A model generated the notes under the pieces. That model had not been told where the DNA came from. It did not search any database and saw only the letters and a program-made list of their open reading frames with translations. This document shows positions 16,249 to 25,432 of a stretch of DNA of 64,000 bases, in pieces. The position numbers and the translations under genes were made by a program. Source of the DNA: Maribacter litoralis (GTDB taxonomy: Bacteria; Bacteroidota; Bacteroidia; Flavobacteriales; Flavobacteriaceae); assembly GCF_003075045.1 (NCBI RefSeq), contig NZ_QCZD01000005.1:62001-126000 (forward strand), written 5' to 3'. The stretch's first letter is position 1; every line of letters starts with the position of its first letter.

Positions 16249-17472
16249 ATGCAGAATGAACAAGTAAAGCCGAATTTTGAATTTGTAGCCCTAATGGCTT
16301 CTTTAATGTCGATAGTTGCCCTTACCATTGATGCCATTTTACCGGCAATGGCAGATATTGGGGTGTCTATAAATAGTTTAGATCCAACCCAGAACCAATT
16401 ACTGGTTACCATGATTTTTTTAGGATTAGGTGTTGGTCAGTTGTTTTTTGGACCGCTATCTGATAGTCTTGGTAGAAAGCCAATTGTTTATTTGGGGTTC
16501 ACTGTATTTCTAATTGCAAGTGTTATTTGCCTGCTCGCGCCTAATCTTGAAATTATGTTGATAGGGCGTGTACTACAGGGTATCGGTTTATCGGCGCCGA
16601 GAACTATTAGTATTTCTATTATTCGTGATACCTATCGTGGAGATTATATGGCGAAAATTATGTCTTTTGTAACCGCGTTTTTTATTCTTGTACCTGTTGT
16701 GGCTCCTGCTATAGGTAAAGCCGTTATGGGTTATACCGGGTGGCAGGGTATATTTTACATGCAATTGTTCTTTGCACTTATAGTAGGTATTTGGTTCTTT
16801 AAAAGACAGGAAGAAACATTAAAACCAGAATACAAGGTTCCTTTTTCTTTTCAGGTATTCGTTAAGGGTACAAAAGAAATACTTAGGTATAAGGAAACGG
16901 TTTCATGTACCATGATATCCGGATTGATTACCGGTTCTTTCTTAGTTTATTTGAGTTCTGCCCAACATGTATTTGAGGAACTATACGGACTAACGGATAC
17001 TTTTCCATATGTGTTTGCCGGGTTGGCACTTTCTGTAGGGTTTTCCACTTTAATGAACGGTACGCTAGTAATTCGTTTTGGTATGCGAAATTTGTCGTTT
17101 ACGGCATTGGTCGCTTTTACGGTAATTGCATTGTCATATAGTTTGTTATTCTTTAATTCTCAAAACCCAAGTATTGTCATTTTATTGATTTTTCTGTCTC
17201 TTCAATTTTTATGCTTAGGATTTATTTGGGGTAATATGAGGTCGATTGCCATGGAACCTATTGGTCATATTGCTGGTATTGGAGCTGCAATTACAGGCTT
17301 TATATCAACCATTTTGTCCATTCCGATTTCCATTTTTGTTGGTAGTTTTATTGAAGATTCCGTTTGGGCACTGTTTGCTGGTTTAGGGGTATGCGGCTTA
17401 ATCTCTGTTGTTTTATTCATGACCTTTAAAACCAGGCCCTTGTTCGCAAATAATCATGCCTTCTCTAAGTAA
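16249..17472 (+). CDS. Bcr/CflA-type multidrug efflux MFS transporter
   Basis: 407 residues with 12 predicted membrane helices. Major facilitator motif A is visible as GPLSDSLGRKP near residue 67, and the following GRVLQGIGLSAPRTISISIIRD region near residues 105-126 resembles the Bcr/CflA drug:proton antiporter group. It would pump small toxic compounds outward; the substrate is unknown. It is divergent from udk with only 107 bases between starts and no regulator nearby. The ATG lies at the expected transcript start. Confidence 0.85.
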   Translation: MQNEQVKPNFEFVALMASLMSIVALTIDAILPAMADIGVSINSLDPTQNQLLVTMIFLGLGVGQLFFGPLSDSLGRKPIVYLGFTVFLIASVICLLAPNLEIMLIGRVLQGIGLSAPRTISISIIRDTYRGDYMAKIMSFVTAFFILVPVVAPAIGKAVMGYTGWQGIFYMQLFFALIVGIWFFKRQEETLKPEYKVPFSFQVFVKGTKEILRYKETVSCTMISGLITGSFLVYLSSAQHVFEELYGLTDTFPYVFAGLALSVGFSTLMNGTLVIRFGMRNLSFTALVAFTVIALSYSLLFFNSQNPSIVILLIFLSLQFLCLGFIWGNMRSIAMEPIGHIAGIGAAITGFISTILSIPISIFVGSFIEDSVWALFAGLGVCGLISVVLFMTFKTRPLFANNHAFSK

Positions 17473-17633
17473 TCTTTAGTAAAAGCGTCTAATTGTTGTT
17501 GAGGTTTTAAATTTTTAGAGTTTTTGTTATTTATACGTTATTCAATGCAATTTGTACGTTAAATAATTGATTTTCAGAATCATGAATTTATATTGTGAAT
17601 ATTATATTTTGATAAATATTAATATTTACAGCT

Positions 17634-19352
17634 ATGAAAAATTCATTTCTTTATTCTATAGTACTACTTTTTGTTTTCGTAGCATGTAAGAATAGGGGGA
17701 ATACTCACGACATTTCAAACAGACCTTTTATAGCTTGTGCTCCAATCACAACAGATATGGCATGGTATCAATCTGATAATATTGCTCCTCTTATTGATGG
17801 GTTAGATGTGATGGAGTTTCCCGTAACTACCAATAATAGACTAGCACAACAATATGTAAACCAAGGTATGGTCTTGGCATACGGTTTTAACCATGCTGAG
17901 GCGGCAAGATCTTTTTATTATGCCACAAAATTGGATCCTAATTGCGCAATGGCATATTGGGGATTTGCCTATGTTTTAGGGCCTAATTATAATGCTGGTA
18001 TGGAACCGGATAATTATCAAAGAGCGTACGATGCAGTACAAAAGGCAAAAGAACTGGCAGAAAATAATGCTTCTCAAAAAGAAAAGGATCTCATTGATGC
18101 CCTGTCGAAAAGGTATGTTCAGTTTCCGGTTGAGGATAGAGGCAACCTTGATTTGGCATATTCAAATGCATTGCGTGAAGTTTATGATAATTATTCATAC
18201 GATGCTGATGTTGCCGCGCTGTATGCCGAGTCAATAATGGATATGTATCCGTTTGATTTGTGGGATGAAAATGGAAATCCTAGAGAAAGAACAAATGAAA
18301 TTATTCAGGTAGTCAACAGCGCTTTGGAAATAGATCCAAAACATCCTGGTGCGCATCACTTTAAAATTCATATGCTTGAAGCCTCCGTACATCCGGAAGA
18401 TGCTCTAGATAGTGCTGCAATTTTTGATGAAGGTCTAGTGCCCGGTGCCGGGCACCTTGTTCACATGCCTTCCCATATTTATATTAGAACTGGAGATTAT
18501 CATAAAGGCACATTGGCAAATGTTCGGGCAGTAGCCGTTGATAGTAGTTATGTGGCTGCGTGCAACGCCCAAGGTGCATATCCTATTGCTTATTTTCCTC
18601 ATAATTATCATTTTTTGGCAGCCACTGCCTCATTAGAAGGTAATAGTGAAATGGCGTTGGACGCATCTAACAAAGTAGCAAGGCATTCAAGTACCACGTT
18701 AATGACAGAGCCAGGTTGGGGAACGCTTCAGCATTTTTATACGATACCGTTTTACATTAACGTGAAGTTCGGTAAGTGGGATGAAATATTGAAAATGAAA
18801 AATGATGTTCCTTCTTTAAAATATCCATCAGCTATTTTAAACTATGCCCGTGGAATGGCTTTTTTAAGATTGGATGAAATTGAAAATGCAAAAAAGGAAT
18901 TACAATCTTTAGAGGTTTTTGCGAAGGATGATAGTTTGAAGGAAATATCAATTTGGGATATTAACTCGGTAGATGTTTTGGTTCAAATAGCCAGAAATGT
19001 TTTAAAAGCGGAGATTTTGGCTAAGGAATCTAAATATTCTCAAAGTATTGCATTGTTACTAGAAGCGGTTAAAATTGAAGATGGTTTAAATTATAATGAA
19101 CCACCGGATTGGTTTTTTTCGGTAAGGCATCACCTTGGGGCTGTTCAAATTGAAGCGGATCTTTACGATGATGCTGTAAAAACGTATAAAGAAGATTTAG
19201 ATAGATTGCCAAAAAATGGATGGGCGCTACACGGTCTAAAACTGGCTTACGAAAACTTAAACAATCAGGATATGGTGAAAGAGGTTGAGTTACTTAGAAA
19301 GCAAAGTTGGGAAAATGCCGACATTGTTTTGACTACCTCACGTGTAAAATAA
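17634..19352 (+). CDS. TPR-containing lipoprotein
   Basis: 572 residues. A lipoprotein signal ends at VFVACKNRG (Cys near residue 18). The rest is built of helical TPR-like repeats: YVNQGMVLAYGFNHAEAARSFYYATKLDP near 83, a long central block with the conserved GAHHFKIHMLEAS and GHLVHMPSHIYIRTGDYHKG (about 240-290), and C-terminal repeats. The His/Met-rich conserved patches suggest a binding pocket or metal site beyond plain protein scaffolding, but this is inference. It stands alone between two leftward units with about 160 bases of AT-rich DNA before it. Function unknown. Confidence 0.75.
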   Translation: MKNSFLYSIVLLFVFVACKNRGNTHDISNRPFIACAPITTDMAWYQSDNIAPLIDGLDVMEFPVTTNNRLAQQYVNQGMVLAYGFNHAEAARSFYYATKLDPNCAMAYWGFAYVLGPNYNAGMEPDNYQRAYDAVQKAKELAENNASQKEKDLIDALSKRYVQFPVEDRGNLDLAYSNALREVYDNYSYDADVAALYAESIMDMYPFDLWDENGNPRERTNEIIQVVNSALEIDPKHPGAHHFKIHMLEASVHPEDALDSAAIFDEGLVPGAGHLVHMPSHIYIRTGDYHKGTLANVRAVAVDSSYVAACNAQGAYPIAYFPHNYHFLAATASLEGNSEMALDASNKVARHSSTTLMTEPGWGTLQHFYTIPFYINVKFGKWDEILKMKNDVPSLKYPSAILNYARGMAFLRLDEIENAKKELQSLEVFAKDDSLKEISIWDINSVDVLVQIARNVLKAEILAKESKYSQSIALLLEAVKIEDGLNYNEPPDWFFSVRHHLGAVQIEADLYDDAVKTYKEDLDRLPKNGWALHGLKLAYENLNNQDMVKEVELLRKQSWENADIVLTTSRVK

Positions 19353-19389
19353 AATTCGCCAAACACATTTTTTCAATGAGCTTGGCGAA
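19351..19389 (-). terminator. Intrinsic terminator of acs
   Basis: TTCGCCAA (19355-19362) and TTGGCGAA (19382-19389) pair across a 19-base loop that can pair further. Read leftward, the stem is followed by TTTTATTTTA. It lies 35 bases after the acs stop codon and next to the end of the convergent TPR gene. Confidence 0.7.
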
Positions 19390-19424
19390 CTTGGTTCAAT
19401 TAAAGTATGTGTTGTTATTGCCAA

Positions 19425-21332
19425 TTATAGTGCATTGTCCATAATTTCTTGAACAACTTCCGGATTTAATAGTGTACTGGTATCGCCTAAATTACTAGTG
19501 TCGTTACTGGCAATTTTTCGTAGAATTCTTCGCATTATTTTACCACTACGTGTTTTTGGTAATCCCGATACGAACTGAATTTTATCTAACTTGGCAATTG
19601 GACCAACATGTTCTGTAATTTGCTGGTTTATTTCTTTTCTTAAATTTTCACGATCTCTACTTTCTCCGGTTTCCTTTAAGATAACATAACCATAGAGTGC
19701 GTTACCTTTTACATCATGTGGAAATCCTACAATGGCAGATTCTGCTACCGCAGGGTGCTCGTTAATGGAATCTTCTATTGGTGCAGTACCTAAATTATGA
19801 CCAGATACAATAATTACATCATCTACACGACCTGTAATTCTGTAATAACCAACGGCATCTCTCAACGCACCATCACCTGTAAAATACATGTTTTCATAAG
19901 CAGAAAAATAGGTATCTCTGTATCTGTCATGATTGCCCCAAATAGTTCTTGAAATTGACGGCCATGGGAATTTAATACACAATCTACCATCTACTTGATT
20001 GCCTTTTATTTCTTGTCCATTTTCATCCATAAGGGCAGGTTGAATGCCTATAAATGGTAAGGTTGCGTAGGTTGGGGTAGTGGGGGTAACGTAAGGTATC
20101 GGTGTAATCATTATTCCGCCCGTTTCTGTTTGCCACCAAGTATCCACTATAGGGCTGTTCTTTTTACCAACGTTATTATTGTACCAATGCCATGCTTCCT
20201 CATTTATAGGTTCGCCTACTGAGCCTAGTACCTTTAGGCTAGATAGGTCGTGCTTTTCAACATAGTCCAAATTTTCTTTTGCCAATGCTCTAATGGCGGT
20301 TGGTGCCGTATAAAACTGATTTACTTTATGCTTTTCCACAACGTCCCAAAAACGGCCATAATCTGGATAGGAGGGAACCCCTTCGAACATTAAAGTAGTT
20401 GCGCCATTTGCCAGGGGACCGTACACTATGTATGAGTGACCCGTTATCCAACCAATATCTGCAGTACACCAGTATACATCATTTTCAGTATATTGAAATA
20501 CGTTCTTAAAAGTATAGGCACTGTAGACCATGTAACCGGCAGTGGTGTGTACCATTCCTTTGGGCGTTCCGGTAGAACCAGAAGTGTAAAGTATGAACAA
20601 TGGATCTTCAGCATCCATGATCTCGGCTACGCAATCGGCATAAGCTTCATCCAATAAAGGTTGTAACCACTTGTCCCTTCCTTTTAGCATATCAATTTTG
20701 GCGTTTGTGCGCTTTGCCACTAAAACATTTGCCACACCGGGGCAACCTTCTAATGCCTTGTCGACAATACCTTTTAGGTCTATGGATTTGCTACCACGAA
20801 AAGAACCATCGGAAGTGATTACAATTTTACAATCTGAATCATTGATACGGGTCGCTAATGCATGTGAAGAAAACCCGGCAAAAACTACGGAATGGATAGC
20901 TCCAATACGCGCACAAGCCAAAAGTGCTACTGATAGCTCAGGAATCATTGGTAAGTAAATACAAACACGGTCTCCTTTTTTTACACCGTGGCCCAATAAG
21001 ACATTTGCCATACGACAAACACGTTCGTGTAGCTCTCTGTAGGTAATATGTAATGCTTCTTCTTTAGGGTCGTTAGGTTCGAATATGATAGCAGTTTTAT
21101 CTCCTCTTGTAGGTAAATGTCTGTCTAAACAATTTTCGGTAATATTAAGTTTGGCACCTTCAAACCATTTAATTTCAGGCTTTTTAAAATCCCAGCTCAA
21201 TACATTGTCCCAGCGTTTGCGCCAAACGAAATGTTCTTCGGCAATTTCTTCCCAAAAAGCTTCGGGATTACGAACCGATTTTCTATAAACTTGATAATAC
21301 TCCTCAAGATGTTTAATGTGGTAATTACTCAT
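19425..21332 (-). CDS. acs: Acetyl-CoA synthetase (acetate--CoA ligase, AMP-forming)
   Basis: 635 residues, normal length. It activates acetate to acetyl-CoA through acetyl-AMP. Adenylate-forming motifs are intact: YTSGSTGTPKGMVHT near residue 250, VDTWWQTETGG near 395, YFTGDGALRD near 485 and PKTRSGKIMRR near 595, the last containing the Lys that protein acetyltransferases modify. It is downstream of a sodium:solute symporter and its DUF4212 partner on the same strand, so uptake and activation of acetate or a similar acid are linked. It ends at an intrinsic terminator. Confidence 0.97.
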   Translation of the reverse strand: MSNYHIKHLEEYYQVYRKSVRNPEAFWEEIAEEHFVWRKRWDNVLSWDFKKPEIKWFEGAKLNITENCLDRHLPTRGDKTAIIFEPNDPKEEALHITYRELHERVCRMANVLLGHGVKKGDRVCIYLPMIPELSVALLACARIGAIHSVVFAGFSSHALATRINDSDCKIVITSDGSFRGSKSIDLKGIVDKALEGCPGVANVLVAKRTNAKIDMLKGRDKWLQPLLDEAYADCVAEIMDAEDPLFILYTSGSTGTPKGMVHTTAGYMVYSAYTFKNVFQYTENDVYWCTADIGWITGHSYIVYGPLANGATTLMFEGVPSYPDYGRFWDVVEKHKVNQFYTAPTAIRALAKENLDYVEKHDLSSLKVLGSVGEPINEEAWHWYNNNVGKKNSPIVDTWWQTETGGIMITPIPYVTPTTPTYATLPFIGIQPALMDENGQEIKGNQVDGRLCIKFPWPSISRTIWGNHDRYRDTYFSAYENMYFTGDGALRDAVGYYRITGRVDDVIIVSGHNLGTAPIEDSINEHPAVAESAIVGFPHDVKGNALYGYVILKETGESRDRENLRKEINQQITEHVGPIAKLDKIQFVSGLPKTRSGKIMRRILRKIASNDTSNLGDTSTLLNPEVVQEIMDNAL

Positions 21333-21401
21333 GGTATGCGTTAATTAATATGCAAAGGTTGTTGAAGCCTTTGGTTGTTGTTTAATGTTGAATTACTTTT
21401 T

Positions 21402-23096
21402 TTAATGTCCTGTGGCTTCACCTGCTCCACTTGGTATTCTAATATTTTCTACAATTTCTTGAACGTTCGATGGTGGTTCTGGGGTAAATCGTAATACGAT
21501 AATGGCTACTATAAAGTTAGCGATCATGGCAATACTGCCAAAGCCTTCGGGCGAAATTCCAAACCACCAATCTGCAGTGGTTCCGCCGCCAAACCAGCCA
21601 AATTTAAATTTTGTCATATAAAATAACATCAGTACAATACCTACTACCATTCCGCTTATTGCACCTTCTTTATTCATTTTTTTGTAAAATATACCTAGAA
21701 CAATTGCTGGAAAAAACGATGCCGCCGCCAATCCAAATGCCAATGCAACCACTGCGGCAACAAAACCTGGCGGATTAATACCAAAGTACCCTGCAATAAT
21801 TACAGCTACGGTTGCCGATCCCCTAGCTACCCATAATTCTCCTTTATCGGAAATGTTCGGTTTAAAAACTTTTTTGACCAAATCATGAGATACCGAAGCA
21901 GAAATTACCAGTAATAGTCCGGCTGCAGTGGATAATGCTGCTGCCAGTCCGCCAGCGGCGACCAAGGCAATTACCCAAGCAGGTAAATCTGCTATTTCAG
22001 GATTTGCCAACACCATGATATCATTGTCAATGGTCAATTCATTTTTTGAGGTATCCGCCACATATTGAATTTTTCCATCTTCATTTTTATCGTCAAAGGA
22101 TAGGAGTCCGGTTTCTTCCCAATTTTTAAACCATACAGGCATGCTAGAATATTCTTCATTGCTTACCGTATTAATTAAATTGGTTTTGGCGAATACCGAA
22201 ACCGCTGGGGCAGTAGTATATAAAATGGCAATGAGCAATAGTGCCAATCCTGCAGATTTACGGGCGTCTTTTACTTTTTTTACGGTGAAAAAGCGAACAA
22301 TTACATGAGGTAAGCCTGCGGTACCCACCATTAAAGCCAAGGTAATTGCAAAAATATCGGTGACCGATTTAGAACCGTCCGTATATTCATTGAAGCCGAG
22401 TTCGGTTGAAAGCCCGTCAAGTTTATCCAACAAAAAAGTGCCCGAACCATCGTTTAAAGTTGATCCCATACCTAATTGCGGAATTGGGTTTCCGGTCATT
22501 TGTATGGATATGAAAATTGCCGGAACCATAAAGGCAAAGATTAAAACACAATATTGCGCTACCTGTGTATAGGTAATACCTTTCATTCCGCCTAAAACGG
22601 CATAGAAGAGCACAATAATCATACCTATGATTACACCGGTATTGATATCTACCTGAAGAAATCTTGAGAATACTACACCAACACCGCGCATTTGTCCTGC
22701 GACATACGTGAACGATACAATCAATGCACAAATCACTGCGACAATTCTAGCCGTTTTCGAGTAGTAGCGGTCGCCAATAAAATCCGGTACGGTGAATTTT
22801 CCGAATTTTCGTAGGTATGGAGCCAGTAATAACGCCAATAGAACATACCCGCCTGTCCATCCCATTAAATAAACGGAACCATCATAACCAGCAAAAGAGA
22901 TGATACCGGCCATGGAAATAAAAGAAGCTGCCGACATCCAGTCCGCTGCGGTCGCCATACCGTTTGCTAAAGGAGAAACTCCGCCACCGGCAACGTAGAA
23001 ATCTTTTGTAGATCCCGCTCTAGACCATATTGCAATACCGATATACAGGGCAAATGTGAGCCCTACTAAAATATATGTCCAGGTTTGTACGTTCAT
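21402..23096 (-). CDS. Sodium:solute symporter, ActP-like (VC_2705 subfamily)
   Basis: 564 residues with about 13 membrane helices. SSS family marks are DFYVAGGGVSPLANGMATAADWMSAASFI (in two steps near residue 32), the GGMKGITYTQVAQ sodium site region near 165 and GLAAALSTAAGLLLVISASVSHDL near 400. An extra loop of about 60 residues before the last-named segment is rich in Asp/Asn. Paired with a DUF4212 small subunit upstream and acs downstream, it most likely brings in acetate or another short-chain acid with sodium. The exact substrate is inferred from context. Confidence 0.88.
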   Translation of the reverse strand: MNVQTWTYILVGLTFALYIGIAIWSRAGSTKDFYVAGGGVSPLANGMATAADWMSAASFISMAGIISFAGYDGSVYLMGWTGGYVLLALLLAPYLRKFGKFTVPDFIGDRYYSKTARIVAVICALIVSFTYVAGQMRGVGVVFSRFLQVDINTGVIIGMIIVLFYAVLGGMKGITYTQVAQYCVLIFAFMVPAIFISIQMTGNPIPQLGMGSTLNDGSGTFLLDKLDGLSTELGFNEYTDGSKSVTDIFAITLALMVGTAGLPHVIVRFFTVKKVKDARKSAGLALLLIAILYTTAPAVSVFAKTNLINTVSNEEYSSMPVWFKNWEETGLLSFDDKNEDGKIQYVADTSKNELTIDNDIMVLANPEIADLPAWVIALVAAGGLAAALSTAAGLLLVISASVSHDLVKKVFKPNISDKGELWVARGSATVAVIIAGYFGINPPGFVAAVVALAFGLAAASFFPAIVLGIFYKKMNKEGAISGMVVGIVLMLFYMTKFKFGWFGGGTTADWWFGISPEGFGSIAMIANFIVAIIVLRFTPEPPSNVQEIVENIRIPSGAGEATGH

Positions 23097-23119
23097 TTCG
23101 TTGGTTTTTGTTGGTTGGT

Positions 23120-23380
23120 TTAATCGTTGTATCCGTATTTCTTATCTAGCTTATTCATGAGTCTTACATATACAAAGATCAGGATAACGAAAACGTATAT
23201 CGACCCTTGTTGTGCAAACCAGAATCCTAATTTGAAGCCGCCTATTTTAATAGTATCCAATGCTTCTTTGAATAGAATGCCCGCTCCAAATGAAACAATA
23301 AACCAAATCGCCAATAAAATGAATAGGTAACGTACATTTTCTTTCCAGTAAGCGGTTGCTTTCTTTTGTTTTTCAGACAT
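23120..23380 (-). CDS. DUF4212 symporter small subunit
   Basis: 86 residues with two membrane helices: YLFILLAIWFIVSFGAGILF and FWFAQQGSIYVFVILIFVYVRLMN. The opening KKATAYWKENVRY and the GGFKLGFWFAQQGSIY segment are marks of DUF4212 proteins, which pair with VC_2705-type sodium symporters. It lies 23 bases before the symporter gene, and acs follows, so it is the first gene of an acetate unit. Confidence 0.92.
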   Translation of the reverse strand: MSEKQKKATAYWKENVRYLFILLAIWFIVSFGAGILFKEALDTIKIGGFKLGFWFAQQGSIYVFVILIFVYVRLMNKLDKKYGYND

Positions 23381-23401
23381 GTTTTATTCTATTTTAATGA
23401 A

Positions 23402-23472
23402 TGAATAGGCTTACGTCGTATTAAGGCCTATTCGTATAAAACTTATATAATAACAGAGGAGTACCTCTGGTC
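23402..23472. promoter_or_regulatory. Hairpins between anmK and the acetate unit
   Basis: The 131-base gap holds GAATAGGC/GCCTATTC (23403-23410, 23426-23433; 15-base loop) and AGAGG/CCTCT (about 23456-23469). Read leftward, the second one is a six-pair CAGAGG/CCTCTG hairpin followed by TTATTATAT, a possible weak terminator for anmK. The first lies in the leader region of the DUF4212 gene and could be regulatory. No clear TAnnTTTG box is present. Confidence 0.35.
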
Positions 23473-23511
23473 ATTTAAATCTCGATTATCGAGTAAATTA
23501 GGCATAAAAGT

Positions 23512-24588
23512 TTAATTCGGTATGAACAATACTCCACTCGAAGAATCTTTTTTTGCTCCGGTTACCGATGAAAGTACATTTGTTAATTGCTCTATTCTTA
23601 AAACCCCCATTAAAGCAAATACCAATGCTTCTTTGAATTCTATTATAATTTTTTCGGGAACCACCACCTTTGTTGTTTCACCTAGTTTCTCTTGTAGTGT
23701 TTCAATCAAAAAAGAATTAAGTGCGCCACCGCCTGTTACCATCAATTGTTGATTTTTGCTTTTGAAATTCAGCTCTATCTGTTGTGCCACTTTATCACAA
23801 ATATGGTGTACACTTGTGTGAAGCAAGTTTTCTAAGGTGTCTTCCGTTTCTTCAACTATGGGCACAACCTCTTCTAAAAACCATTCATAACCAATAGATT
23901 TTGGGTGTGGTAGTAAATAGTACTTTAAGCTATTTAATTTTTCTAGCATGGTGTGGTTTAGGTGCCCTTTTCGTGCCAAATTTCCATCTTCGTCATACTC
24001 CAAATCTACCTTTCTGGTAATATAGTTGAGAATCATATTTGCCAAACCAATATCATAGGCTATTCTTTTATCTTTTACTTCGAAAGAGACATTACTGATT
24101 CCGCCTAAATTCAAGCAAAATTCATACTGGCTAAAAAATATTCGATCTCCAATAGGCACTAAAGGGGCGCCTTGACCCCCTAATGCCAGATCGTTTGTTC
24201 TAAAATCGCATATTACCTTTATACCGCAAGCATTTGCCAAATGTTGACCAGAACCCACTTGAAAGGTAAGTCCCATTTCTGGTCTATGGTGAGTGGTATG
24301 ACCGTGACTGGCAATATAATCGACTTGTAATGAATTTTCATTGACAAAATTTAGTACTTGTTCGCCAAGCCAAGTGCCGTAGGTATTATGAAGTTCAAGA
24401 AGTTTTTCCGCAGATAAATCAATGGCGTTTTTCAATGTATTCATCATATCAGATGAATATTTGATGCTTTTTGTTTCTTTGATTGCAAATTGCCATGCCT
24501 CTTTTTTTTGCCAAATATGGCAATAAGCTAAGTCAAGCCCATCTAATGAAGTACCCGACATGAGACCAATGATTTTATATATTTTCAT
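23512..24588 (-). CDS. anmK: Anhydro-N-acetylmuramic acid kinase
   Basis: 358 residues, near the usual 370. It opens the 1,6-anhydro ring of anhMurNAc from wall turnover while phosphorylating it to MurNAc-6-phosphate. The ATP-site motif GLMSGTSLDGLDLAYC begins at residue 8; the substrate region SHGHTTHHRP, CDFRTNDLALGGQGAPLVPIGD and VTGGGALNSFLIE follow in family order. Its start overlaps the CPBP gene by 14 bases. MurQ, which takes its product, lies at the other end of the island. Confidence 0.96.
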   Translation of the reverse strand: MKIYKIIGLMSGTSLDGLDLAYCHIWQKKEAWQFAIKETKSIKYSSDMMNTLKNAIDLSAEKLLELHNTYGTWLGEQVLNFVNENSLQVDYIASHGHTTHHRPEMGLTFQVGSGQHLANACGIKVICDFRTNDLALGGQGAPLVPIGDRIFFSQYEFCLNLGGISNVSFEVKDKRIAYDIGLANMILNYITRKVDLEYDEDGNLARKGHLNHTMLEKLNSLKYYLLPHPKSIGYEWFLEEVVPIVEETEDTLENLLHTSVHHICDKVAQQIELNFKSKNQQLMVTGGGALNSFLIETLQEKLGETTKVVVPEKIIIEFKEALVFALMGVLRIEQLTNVLSSVTGAKKDSSSGVLFIPN

Positions 24589-25426
24589 TTCTAATAGGTT
24601 GAGGTTTTTTTACTTGATAATAATATATAATCAATGCTACCAGTATCATTTCTATAATTAGCGAAAAAATAGAGCCTTCAAAGCCAAATTGCCCTCCGTT
24701 AACCATATTGTTTTCTGGCACTGTGAATTCTATGATGCTATAGATATCTTGACCGCTTACGTTGAAGCCAAATAACGATTGAAATAGATTCCAGCTAAAA
24801 TGGAAGGCTATAGGGTACCATAAATTCTTTGTGTAGATATATGAGGCGCCAAGTGCTATTCCTGCTAAAAAAAGGCCTGTTAAACTGAATAGGCTAATAT
24901 TTGGATTTGCACCATGAGCTATTGCGAACAAAGCAGAAGAAATTATTAGTGCTATATACTTGTTAAAAGATAGCATAAGATTCTTTAGAATGTACCCTCT
25001 AAAAAGAACTTCTTCTAAAATGGCTACAAATACGAACAATAGTGTGGTATAGATTAATTCTAATACATCAAAGTTAAAATCAGTATAGATAATTTCTTCG
25101 GCTGCCCTTAAACTAATAAAGGCTAATCCCATTATGACCAACCCAAGTAGAGTGCCTATTATAATATCGTTTTTTCTGTTTTTTATCTGAAGCCCAACGT
25201 CCATAAAATTTTGCTTGTCCATATATTTCATAAAAATCCAGACTAAAAGAAGCGTTCCTAGAAACGAAAAAAATGTCATTATTAATTCCTGAAGCGAGGT
25301 TGCTTGAAAATCGTTATCTCCAAATGGAATACCGGCAACGAAAGCACCGCCAACTTGAAATAGACCAACTATTATAACGTATGGAAATATTAATGCAATT
25401 ACTCTAGCCCATCCACTATGGTTCAT
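24575..25426 (-). CDS. CPBP family intramembrane metalloprotease
   Basis: 283 residues with eight or so membrane helices. The CPBP (Abi/CAAX protease) motifs are complete: EEVLFRGYI near residue 139 (Glu-Glu...Arg), FAIAHGANPN near 170 and IAFHFSWNLFQ near 225, all metal-binding. Relatives cut membrane proteins or work in bacteriocin immunity. Here it is sandwiched between the GH3 and anmK genes with overlaps or a six-base gap, so it belongs to the muropeptide operon. Its role there is unknown. Confidence 0.88.
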   Translation of the reverse strand: MNHSGWARVIALIFPYVIIVGLFQVGGAFVAGIPFGDNDFQATSLQELIMTFFSFLGTLLLVWIFMKYMDKQNFMDVGLQIKNRKNDIIIGTLLGLVIMGLAFISLRAAEEIIYTDFNFDVLELIYTTLLFVFVAILEEVLFRGYILKNLMLSFNKYIALIISSALFAIAHGANPNISLFSLTGLFLAGIALGASYIYTKNLWYPIAFHFSWNLFQSLFGFNVSGQDIYSIIEFTVPENNMVNGGQFGFEGSIFSLIIEMILVALIIYYYQVKKPQPIRNENI

Positions 25427-25432
25427 AAGACT

